In this document: positions 19,201-25,515 of the stretch, one piece after another
Numbering within the stretch: the stretch's first letter is position 1
How the letters are laid out: every line of letters starts with the position of its first letter
Source of the DNA: a virus
DNA: 64,000 nucleotides
Virus record (IMG/VR): IMGVR_UViG_3300025154_000006
Coordinates: 19,469-83,468 of that record
Reading direction: 5' to 3' (one strand)
Program-made: the position numbers and the translations under genes
Notes under the pieces: model-generated
What the model saw: the letters and a program-made list of their open reading frames with translations, nothing else
Told to the model about the DNA's origin: nothing
Database searches by the model: none

Positions 19201-21937
19201 CTCTCTCCTGGGACTTTTTGATTAGCCCTTGATCTAGTCCGCGAATATGTTGCCACAATGCGTTTTGAGAACCAGACATGCGCCTTGTGTTTTGTGTATT
19301 TGTTCCAGGTTGCAACATTGATGTAGCAAGTTCCATAACAGCATTTGAGTAGCGACCGCCAATGCCACCAACGGGATTACCTTCAATGTCCAGATATTGT
19401 TCGTTTTCAACTGCGTTTGGATTTGGAACATAATCTTTTCCAAATCTTGGCATGGTGTTGACGTCTTCTGGGCCCAAACCAAGAATACTCCGCATTTTTC
19501 CGGGAAACTCTTCTGGCGGAATTTCCTGACCCTTAAGTGCAAAAAGCGCGGCGGCCTGGTCTTGCGTAACGTCAAGTGCGCTTGGATGCTGAACGGTTTC
19601 TTTGTCGTCGCGAATATCTTTTTGATATGCAACATAACTCAAAAGTCCTATGGCAGAAGCCTGACCGCGGGTAACTTTTCCTTTTTCGGATGGATCAAGT
19701 CCAACTCTTTTGGCAAGTGCGGGATCAAGTGCAGTCAAACCCTGTTGAAAGATAAGACTTGCGGTATGTTTTGCAGTTATATTGCTCATAATATGCGGAA
19801 TTGCAGCGCGGGAGAGTAGTCCGCCAGGAAAGTGTTCTGTAAGAATTGGCGTTAATCCGGCTTTCTTTTTGCCATACGTGTAGCGCTTATTGAAAACCTC
19901 TTCTATTTGCTCTTCCGACATACCGTCTTCAAGTCCAGCGCGTTTCCAGTCGTCTTTCAATAGCTTGAACTCGCCCGGGTGCATGGGCGTAACATCAAGA
20001 TCGCGCGGTCCCAAATAGCCCATACCACCAAGATCAAGATTTGCTTGATTAACTATTTCCTCGTCTTTATTTGCCAGGATTTGTTCGTCTACAAGTTTCG
20101 TGGCAAATCCAGAAGCGTCTAGATTGTATGCACCTGCACTTGCCAGTTTATCAAAATCAACCTGCACTGCCTTTCGATTTGCCCCAGAAGACATTTGCCT
20201 ATCGAATTCTGCAAGAGAAGCCGCGGCCATCTGTGCTTCTTTTGGATCTTGACGCGAGGCCGTCCACGCTTCGAGCAAATATCTTTGCTGTTGGTTTGTT
20301 TTGGCTTCCAGCAGACTAAGATTTAACCTGGGTGCTTTTGCTTCACTTGTATATAAATCGATATTTACATCTTGTCCACCAAGCCTGGCCCGATTGATCA
20401 TTCCTGTAGGCGCTTCAAGTCCTTTCCATCCGTGTCCGCGTCCACGATCAGACGCTATAGAGGTTGCTTCAAGCGAAACCATTGGCATTTCCACAGAGCC
20501 GATGGAATAAAGCATGTCTCTATTTGTATTTCTAAGTTGTTGGGCAAGTGCCGCCGTAGATTCGGCGCCCTCATCGCCGGGTTGCGCCCACTGTTTGGTA
20601 TTCGGATTCCACGCTTCTGGAATTGTCATACGCAACTTATTTCCAGCAGTAAAGAGTGGATTTTGTCCTTTCTGCGCCCTAAGGTCTATTGCCTCTTCTC
20701 CGAATTGCATTGTTCCCAAAGAGACTTCGCCAGCACCAAACTCAAACTCGGTTTGCTTTGTTCTGTTAAATCTTAGAGAATCACCGAGCAGCGCCTCTGG
20801 CGTAATTCTGTTTGACAGTTTGGTTTTTAGAAATTTGTCTGTTTCGCCACGTGCATCAACACGACTTCTGGAAGGATTGTAGAATCTGTAGGACGCGCCT
20901 GGTATTCCAGGCGCATCGCCAAATAGAACAGTTTCCATTTCCATTGGCTGTGTCTGTCCGCCATAACCAACTACGTTTGGAATACCATATTGTGGAAATG
21001 GATTATCTTCTGTGACGAATTCAGGTTTCCACTTTTCGTATCTAATACCATTTTCGTTTTGTACTCTACGAAGTGGTTGCGCCAGCGGACTTGCGCCACG
21101 CACAAGAGACGGTTTATAGATTGCACCTTTCATTCCCTCAATAAGAGAAACATCGTATCCGGTTGTAAATTGACCCTTTTTATTTATGCCCAGATGTCCA
21201 GCAACCGGCGCCAGGCTTCTATCTTTTGTTGGAAAATAAAGTCCGGTAAGAAGAGTGCCGAAGAACTTTTGTTGTGTTTCCGATTGTACTGGCAACTCGC
21301 CAAGAATTGTTCTGCGTATTGCATCAAATGTCTTTTCTTGACTAAATTTATCTGCTTTGGTTACAACGTCTACGGTTCGGATAAGAGATTCTCGGAACGC
21401 TAACGGCGAGTTCTTTGTAGGTCTTACGCCACTGGCAACGTGCGCCTGGCTAATGTCGCTTGCAAGTGTACGAAAAGTACTTGCCCACTCTTTGTTTTCC
21501 GAGGCGGCAATGTCCGCAGACGATCTAAGTCCTTCTCCTAGTCTTTGTGTCGAGGACAGACCAGCGACAATGAATTTTTCTCTTTGTGCTTTTTGGAAAT
21601 TTCTTTGTGCATCGTAACCAGCATCGCGCTCTGGAATATGCGATGCAAAAACGCCATGTCTGAATATAATACCATTAGTTCTTGCGTCTGGAACTTTACC
21701 CTGGATACCGCCAACTTCCCAAACAGAACCAAGGTCGGAAACGTTATGATGGATATTTACGTCCAAAAGGAGTCTGTTGTCTTTTGGCGCGCGTTCATAA
21801 TTGGCAGTTACACTTAGTTTTCTTCCCTCGTATCCATTGACCCAATCCGCGTTGAAGTCTTGTCCTAGAGACTCTCGTAAAGACCCTAGAACATCCGAGT
21901 TATATTGTTTGTTCCATTGGCTTCCAGAAGTAGCCAT
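13292..21937 (-). CDS. tape measure protein (2881 aa)
   Basis: By far the longest gene of the tail block, just downstream of the chaperone-like genes. The N-terminal half is globular. The middle has long helical, Ala/Gln/Glu-rich stretches and a hydrophobic part near MLSGFGLMYFRSIGNIITGG. The last 500 residues hold an extreme Gln/Trp/Met coiled coil (QQQGFALQQQ, then EEQKKLQAEQVAEERR). It would set tail length; by the usual rule of about 0.15 nm per residue the tail would be roughly 430 nm. The large globular N-terminal part is unusual and could carry an activity I cannot identify. It contains palindrome copy 3. Confidence 0.8.
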   Translation of the reverse strand: MATSGSQWNKQYNSDVLGSLRESLGQDFNADWVNGYEGRKLSVTANYERAPKDNRLLLDVNIHHNVSDLGSVWEVGGIQGKVPDARTNGIIFRHGVFASHIPERDAGYDAQRNFQKAQREKFIVAGLSSTQRLGEGLRSSADIAASENKEWASTFRTLASDISQAHVASGVRPTKNSPLAFRESLIRTVDVVTKADKFSQEKTFDAIRRTILGELPVQSETQQKFFGTLLTGLYFPTKDRSLAPVAGHLGINKKGQFTTGYDVSLIEGMKGAIYKPSLVRGASPLAQPLRRVQNENGIRYEKWKPEFVTEDNPFPQYGIPNVVGYGGQTQPMEMETVLFGDAPGIPGASYRFYNPSRSRVDARGETDKFLKTKLSNRITPEALLGDSLRFNRTKQTEFEFGAGEVSLGTMQFGEEAIDLRAQKGQNPLFTAGNKLRMTIPEAWNPNTKQWAQPGDEGAESTAALAQQLRNTNRDMLYSIGSVEMPMVSLEATSIASDRGRGHGWKGLEAPTGMINRARLGGQDVNIDLYTSEAKAPRLNLSLLEAKTNQQQRYLLEAWTASRQDPKEAQMAAASLAEFDRQMSSGANRKAVQVDFDKLASAGAYNLDASGFATKLVDEQILANKDEEIVNQANLDLGGMGYLGPRDLDVTPMHPGEFKLLKDDWKRAGLEDGMSEEQIEEVFNKRYTYGKKKAGLTPILTEHFPGGLLSRAAIPHIMSNITAKHTASLIFQQGLTALDPALAKRVGLDPSEKGKVTRGQASAIGLLSYVAYQKDIRDDKETVQHPSALDVTQDQAAALFALKGQEIPPEEFPGKMRSILGLGPEDVNTMPRFGKDYVPNPNAVENEQYLDIEGNPVGGIGGRYSNAVMELATSMLQPGTNTQNTRRMSGSQNALWQHIRGLDQGLIKKSQEREDPLSIRGGDYPAPFLAPGTSYATQKLLQPMTRRAAGTLEVQQREVSRFLREKRIVTASQRDPAAPGESPMPGINIPFREMRTLLGKEVWNRIRPEMEAQYGIYGSSAIGRGQLGDKDYDTEYQKFFFDTFGPEILKTFGDNILPKDQVAFIRGKEAAKFPSLNTANRFNSYVQSARDAIRNVDPTAKNIAKRATLPYNEVWKQAVGKSMPVEHIGKEYSVGLTLATANKFLGRKGNVSDEASYMTGVDYAELGDSNLSQALSSIRFGENQKGEQFFGYSRPKPQGWDKEWSPVNRVFSGGGKEEQNIDTGGLQNFMQQAAVDATAPYSDGSYTRSAASIANKFGTSEEDEAVLRSELEAISDKGQWGMRLVRRISATYRSLGTQKGNELMTKMPILAGFFGRAVGSKEGNKEKELAKTIALKITGGDQAKADALYSQWEAIGTEDVYSARKNKYVTSEDTAGAGRLARTSAQMPGTTSIQMQQILGYDPKSSENQMLDRLSSAVRSANEGKETLVEKSHRLEAKLNDPNLTQKEKDVLIPELQRLGTAINPNLAANFDFESAREIPFGKEQSVLTSKKTKEQQTILAGGEKPHDIPLKDKEGNTTGWIGYDRTVDAIAEGTFGGRSGGKDATGGGKYPSFVSSPSKARKALAAFSNMYQDSIEQIRGTFSTLDKSLTDLGFPELNAGESALEARNISARINQLRLTNPAEANRLLRIHGPTLRQAGLLRDAQQLAYSGVKEHKETSFPDMGDAIANLNTSYADNKGKRAITELGDAGRGRTASGMAQNAFIAEMSEALVTSNTFQELFTGMSKAGIVGPERTGTIDERLERMKPFIAAAQNKAILRENLGITAKIKKERPDLIGQQQTELADLTDAYKLKTGDMLKEGSGGGLVTGTSSQRAEYNRLIKEEADLLGKLSDKHGNRIKGLVDEEKALSGVQEQKRRLGQEMAYENLKKQVSEGETKLASGQLTQEDVTKLGTLQGRLQKIDNARMTQKLEQEAMAEENTMGGAARRMLSGFGLMYFRSIGNIITGGMGQGQEQAMGLNQAISAQAAQTFGIRQPVYSPQMALLNKQALMGANANPLITAQTMAADYPVLGDVFGTAMAGVGAWGATQWIADSFRKGSTASKFFGKAALPVGIATAVVSGGSQIYQKTEDQESLAYRLSKFDEAKQYFLAPYDVLAQTFSGGYKYKPFARERTFEDGSRGALNQERETWYEQARKQIEGGTTFEQLRQLRGSGGLAGTISGGTRLLMEQPGMSIYSQQAVANVQAMYARNPNWTINNSLTQKLASGMDLGIRDQDLAQSILSGAGRGATFAWQRDSKGSLRTDALTRYLSDKEIPEEQRIAITTGAEFATSLPGVKYMQGHPMGPTMAGGARQRTETEINDLLIKFEDTLSKFVGTPAENVIRAQQEAYMANAAIGRSTTAVDPTKLSPLMSPREAANLTASATASTFAAEQVRGMAQSQYDKSTFYGNASTGNKIYAQMTGMTGGQAEFYNRALGGDPMAMATLALGGMDLGQLPGVRTMQGNTINANYLAMTDTNNGRLTGLPYGTTGLEMGSLSSQQMGQNIFGTTQNRSVNAAVNGVQLAQPITLGSINPATGQPNQITSIGGIQGEQYSWMQQSYGYQQQGFALQQQGLQSGWAHTQTMWGIQDKQIALSNWYQQQQFGLQQEQINQSAANINIGNTIQQTQMNLTRTWAKEDWGYQDQLRNMQWGWKQEDFAEESRFMTGRQRKLAERKMGRETTMHNMEGDQIEKQRARQEELWKLEDERFNLQKKQQLESLAMQQKQLDLQKKYYEEQKKLQAEQVAEERRYAKEQYALQQKQLALAEEQARAAHEHEEAVFQMQLAIMSMGGELNTLSGEGMEKLRIGLAGVLDQINLIYEAGTNPPPVQPAPQDPRQPKDTLPVNYPYLSNQTEDTMYNDTTYLLNNAVKQDKKQTINIYLGNEHLSRFVIDAVAQELRS
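17675..17689. repeat. 15-bp palindrome copy 3
   Basis: Perfect GTTCGCACTGCGAAC inside the tape measure gene, where it encodes VRSANE on the minus strand. Confidence 0.85.
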
Positions 21938-21947
21938 TTATCTTCCT

Positions 21948-22370
21948 TTATCCAAGTCTGATCCATTGTGGATTTGCTTGCAAAACACATTCGATTATCT
22001 CGTCCGCAATAGGCAATGGCAACATTCCAAAAGCAAGATTAAATTCGCGTTCTGTCATTGAAATGCGGTTATTGTCAAAGACAAAAATTGGCTTATCGTT
22101 TTGATCTGCCAGGTTGCAATCTGCAAGTACTAGAAATACCTCTTTCCTGCGAATGTCATCTATAGAAATTGGCGAAGTAAACTTCACAACATCATCGTCA
22201 TAGTTTTGTTCTTTGACAACAAGAGAAAACATGTGGTTTCTTGTGTCAGCCTCGCCCTTTAGCGCAACACGGACAGATGCCCTAGACGGTTCGCCTTCAT
22301 TTTCAAATATTTCATCTGATTTTGAAAGAACGAACTCTTCTACTTGCGCCGGTCCAATTTTAATAGGCAT
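21948..22370 (-). CDS. tail assembly protein, paralogue of the 22646-23062 gene
   Basis: 140 aa. It shares with the gene at 22646 the block DDIRRKEVFL-x-LA-x-CN-x2-D and a similar length and layout, pointing to duplication. Two such genes between tail tube and tape measure fit tail assembly chaperones, which coat the tape measure during tail polymerisation. AAGGAAATCAACA precedes the start. Confidence 0.6.
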   Translation of the reverse strand: MPIKIGPAQVEEFVLSKSDEIFENEGEPSRASVRVALKGEADTRNHMFSLVVKEQNYDDDVVKFTSPISIDDIRRKEVFLVLADCNLADQNDKPIFVFDNNRISMTEREFNLAFGMLPLPIADEIIECVLQANPQWIRLG

Positions 22371-22385
22371 TGTTGATTTCCTTGT

Positions 22386-22682
22386 TTATCTTGATCGATT
22401 GGCATTGTCTAGCGCTTCATAAAGCGCTACTTCCTGGCTTATTGCCTCAAAGATGGCTATCCAGATGTACGGCTGATCCATTAGGCCACCAGCAAGCAAC
22501 GACAGACCAGAGCTTTTTACTGCTTCATACACTCTTAGTCTGTTTGGCTTGTATGGCATACTGGACCGTATACCTGCTTTTATTTCATTCATTGCGCCAA
22601 AATACTCGCGCAATTCAGTCCTGGTTTCCTCTAGTATTTCCCCAATTAGGCTTCCCCCACTTTTTGCCAGACCACATTGCAT
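22386..22682 (-). CDS. tail assembly chaperone-like ORF, possible frameshift extension
   Basis: 98 aa, in the -1 frame relative to the upstream gene (22646-23062), overlapping its last 37 bp. The ATG at 22682 has only a weak GAGAAG upstream. In many siphophages the second chaperone is made as a -1 frameshift fusion to the first; the overlap here has runs (CAAAAAG, GGGGGAA) where slippage could occur. Independent initiation is equally possible. Confidence 0.5.
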   Translation of the reverse strand: MQCGLAKSGGSLIGEILEETRTELREYFGAMNEIKAGIRSSMPYKPNRLRVYEAVKSSGLSLLAGGLMDQPYIWIAIFEAISQEVALYEALDNANRSR

Positions 22683-23062
22683 TCTAGAATCTTCTCGTGG
22701 ATTTCATTGGCAATAAATGGGTAAAGTTGATCCCAGGCCTTCTTGAAAGATACCTCGTCAACAAGGTGGTCGTTCTGGAAGGTAAACAGCAGTTTTCCGT
22801 TTTCATCTTCAATATTGCAGGACGCCAGGGTCAAGAATACCTCTTTCCTGCGAATGTCATCAAACGATAGGCGCTGATGGATAATTGTCTTTGCGCCCTC
22901 GACTTCTCGAATGTACTCTGACCAAAGTTCATTGCGGGCTTCAACTGCGCCCTGGGTGGCGAGATGAACTTCGATCATCGTAGGTGTCTCTGACTTGAAC
23001 TCTTCATCGCTTTTATCAAGTCGGTATGATGTCTTTGTGGCTGGTTGTAATTTCAATGGCAT
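22646..23062 (-). CDS. tail assembly chaperone-like protein (138 aa)
   Basis: It lies directly after the tail tube gene. It shares the DDIRRKEVFLTLASCN block with the 21948 gene. A role in tail assembly is inferred from position and from the -1-frame overlapping neighbour, the hallmark of lambda G/GT-type genes. AGGAGAAAAACGAAA precedes the start. Confidence 0.6.
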   Translation of the reverse strand: MPLKLQPATKTSYRLDKSDEEFKSETPTMIEVHLATQGAVEARNELWSEYIREVEGAKTIIHQRLSFDDIRRKEVFLTLASCNIEDENGKLLFTFQNDHLVDEVSFKKAWDQLYPFIANEIHEKILECNVVWQKVGEA

Positions 23063-23083
23063 TTTCGTTTTTCTCCTAGATTA

Positions 23084-23098
23084 GTTCGCATTGCGAAC
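23084..23098. repeat. 15-bp palindrome copy 4
   Basis: Perfect arms (GTTCGCATTGCGAAC), intergenic, between the tail tube stop and the chaperone-like start. Confidence 0.85.
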
Positions 23099-23107
23099 CG
23101 TAGATGT

Positions 23108-23137
23108 CCGAGGGGAGTTTTTGTTTCCTCCCCTCGG
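23108..23137 (-). terminator. strong hairpin after tail tube gene
   Basis: A 10-bp perfect stem (CCGAGGGGAG with complement) around a 10-nt loop follows the tail tube stop. No T-run follows on the minus strand, so it may act as a 3' stabiliser or partial terminator that raises tail tube yield over downstream genes. Confidence 0.55.
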
Positions 23138-23153
23138 TTGAAACAACTAAGAA

Positions 23154-24218
23154 CTAGACGGGCCAGACGTAACTTGCAACCTTGTTGCGAAGCTTCATGG
23201 TCGCATAAGTTCCGGTACCCTCGATGATCGTTCCCTGGAACCTCATCATCACGGCTTGTCCAGCGGCCAAGCGGATACCACCAACCTGAGTCATCATGGC
23301 GTCTGCGGCTTCAACTTGCAGGGAATAGGGTTCAGCCAAAGACGGCATATTCTTTGCAGAAACCATTTTCGCATCGAATGAACCAACCATTGGCTCGCCA
23401 CTCCAGACAGTACCAGACGAAGAACCAGTTAGAACTTCGCGATAAAGATCAGGATCGTTGTACTTCACGATAATGTCGAAGGCCAACTGCCGCGAAAGAA
23501 TGGTCACATCGTCCAGGGCAGGAGAACCATAAACGCGCTCGGCACGAGGATCGAGAGGCTGATTAGTCCAGGCAAACGAAGCGCCAGCGATAGGCAGGGT
23601 AACTCCGCCAATCTTGAGGTGGCCACCAGTCATACAGGCCACAGGAATAGACTGCCAATCCTCGAATGTGTTAGCATAGCTAAACAAAGTAGGATCGGTA
23701 TCAAGCTCGAAAGTACGGCCAATCACGTCCACGCGAGCGGTTAGGGGCGCATCGGTGGGCATTTGGAAACCAAGACCAAGAACTTTACAGTCTGTATAGG
23801 TTTCGCCAAGATCGGTAGTGGCAACGCCATCTTTGCGAGGAATAACTTTGCGGAACGTCATCCACGGAACATACGATGCGTCAGTACTCAACATCTCGAA
23901 AGTATGTTCGTAAATGCCAGAATCGGACGGATCATCATCTGCGACGCTAGTACACTTTCCCATAGCGCCATACAGAAGCCATCCGAAAGTATCTTGCAGG
24001 CGAGGCTGTAAAACAGCGCCTCCGCCTATGATGTAACCAGCCTTATAGGGAAAGGTTGGCACAGGGACGCCGCCAACTTCGAGTTGACCCAACCGAACAT
24101 CGTCATTGATGCTCAGGTCAATGTCAACCGCGCGATGGCGATAGAACGTAGTAGCGGTAACTCCCTTAGCGGTTTGAGGACCGAATGAGAGGATCCCGGC
24201 GGCACTCGTGAGGGCCAT
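23154..24218 (-). CDS. major tail tube protein (354 aa)
   Basis: Begins MALTSAAGILSFGPQTAKG, a start typical of tail tube proteins, with alternating beta segments throughout. Strong ribosome site (AGAAGGAGTTCTTA). GC-richer, more uniform codon use than surrounding genes, as for the capsid gene, fits high expression. The order capsid, connectors, tube, chaperones, tape measure supports the call. Confidence 0.8.
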   Translation of the reverse strand: MALTSAAGILSFGPQTAKGVTATTFYRHRAVDIDLSINDDVRLGQLEVGGVPVPTFPYKAGYIIGGGAVLQPRLQDTFGWLLYGAMGKCTSVADDDPSDSGIYEHTFEMLSTDASYVPWMTFRKVIPRKDGVATTDLGETYTDCKVLGLGFQMPTDAPLTARVDVIGRTFELDTDPTLFSYANTFEDWQSIPVACMTGGHLKIGGVTLPIAGASFAWTNQPLDPRAERVYGSPALDDVTILSRQLAFDIIVKYNDPDLYREVLTGSSSGTVWSGEPMVGSFDAKMVSAKNMPSLAEPYSLQVEAADAMMTQVGGIRLAAGQAVMMRFQGTIIEGTGTYATMKLRNKVASYVWPV

Positions 24219-24270
24219 TAAGAACTCCTTCTGTCATAAGACAGAGAATAAAGAACGAATAATTGCAGAG

Positions 24271-24285
24271 GTTCGTAGTGCGAAC
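24271..24285. repeat. 15-bp palindrome copy 5
   Basis: GTTCGTAGTGCGAAC, one mismatch, adjoining the stop codon of the tail completion gene in the gap before the tail tube gene. Confidence 0.8.
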
Positions 24286-24831
24286 TCATGGTCGCTCCGT
24301 GAAGACTACCCAGAACACCTTCCCGCGGAAGATGTAACTGTTTGGAGGTCCGCCCGTCTCAAAGTAGGTATTTGCATAGCAGTGTGGATTTCCAACAGCC
24401 AACTCGCCATAGTCATCCGAACCCATATTCTCAAGTGGAGTAGATTCGATATTTGACATTACACGGCCAAGCAGGTCATAACCATACTGGTGAGCAGTCA
24501 CCTCATTGATTTGCTTATGAAGAAAGAACGCATCTACTTTTACTACGCCACGCCTCATCCACGTTTGGCCGCCGCCTATTTCTCGGGCAGGAAAGACCAT
24601 AGAAAGGTTTGGCAGTTTTTCGAGAGTAACAATACCGTCTTGCTGGTCGGGTAATTCGTGGTCGCCGCCCTGAACACCGATTTGGATGTTCTGACGGGTT
24701 TTGTTTTCCACAAGCAAACCCATCTTTACCAGACTGGCGCGAACTGGATCATCTGTAGCGACGTTAGTGATCAACGTTTCGGTAAGATGAGTAACCAGTG
24801 CGTCTATAACCATGTAGACGATTTGCGACAT
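24286..24831 (-). CDS. tail terminator/completion-like protein (181 aa)
   Basis: It lies between the head-tail connector-like gene and the tail tube gene, where siphophages encode the tail terminator. Coupled by a TAATG junction to the upstream gene. Mixed alpha/beta with no visible catalytic motif. Function is from synteny. Confidence 0.5.
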   Translation of the reverse strand: MSQIVYMVIDALVTHLTETLITNVATDDPVRASLVKMGLLVENKTRQNIQIGVQGGDHELPDQQDGIVTLEKLPNLSMVFPAREIGGGQTWMRRGVVKVDAFFLHKQINEVTAHQYGYDLLGRVMSNIESTPLENMGSDDYGELAVGNPHCYANTYFETGGPPNSYIFRGKVFWVVFTERP

Positions 24832-25499
24832 TAATTCCTCGTTTGCATAGGCAGAGAATTAAGTTCATTCTCAAAACGGGCAAGAAAGAAGTTTGAGAGA
24901 TCCTTTGCAGGAAGATCAACGGGTTGCCCGGAGTCGACTTTCGTTTTGTACTGTGCAATATCACCTTGCTCCACTGCTGATTTCAGCAGACAATAGGAGG
25001 CGGCAAACAATGTCACAGCCGTAATAGTCATTTCCGGGCACTCCAAGGTTTCATCGTCGTCTTCTGGAAGTTCCCAGTGCGCAAGATAGTAGACTTTTGC
25101 TCCATCTGCCGCTAGTTCGTTCACAAAAGTAATTCCATTCGGGTAATTGATCCAGGCGTTTGCGTTGGTCATAGACGTGGATAACACCTGACCTGTCTGG
25201 AAACCGATACGAGGGATGAACATTGACGTTTCGTTCTCAAAAACTCCTTCGACATCCAAGAGATCAGAGGGTAGAGAAAAGTTCGTACCTGCCTCCTCGA
25301 TCTCGTAGATAGTCGTTTTCCAAATGCGACTTGAAATTCGCTTCAATGCGGCATGAACGGCATCTTTCAAGATGTCGGCATCGTAGATACCGCCACCCAC
25401 GGGAGATGGATTGGATGGGTCATCATCTTCCACTACGGCAACAATGTCGCCAAGTAGACGAAGAACCTTCAACTTTACATCATAGAAAGAAGCCGTCAT
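24831..25499 (-). CDS. head-tail connector-like protein (222 aa)
   Basis: The gene following the major capsid protein. A helical N-terminus with KDAVHAALKRISSRIWKTTIYE, then SLPSDLLDVEGV, resembles adaptor proteins that dock under the portal. No domain is identified with certainty. Confidence 0.5.
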   Translation of the reverse strand: MTASFYDVKLKVLRLLGDIVAVVEDDDPSNPSPVGGGIYDADILKDAVHAALKRISSRIWKTTIYEIEEAGTNFSLPSDLLDVEGVFENETSMFIPRIGFQTGQVLSTSMTNANAWINYPNGITFVNELAADGAKVYYLAHWELPEDDDETLECPEMTITAVTLFAASYCLLKSAVEQGDIAQYKTKVDSGQPVDLPAKDLSNFFLARFENELNSLPMQTRN

Positions 25500-25515
25500 G
25501 CTACACCTTTACGAA

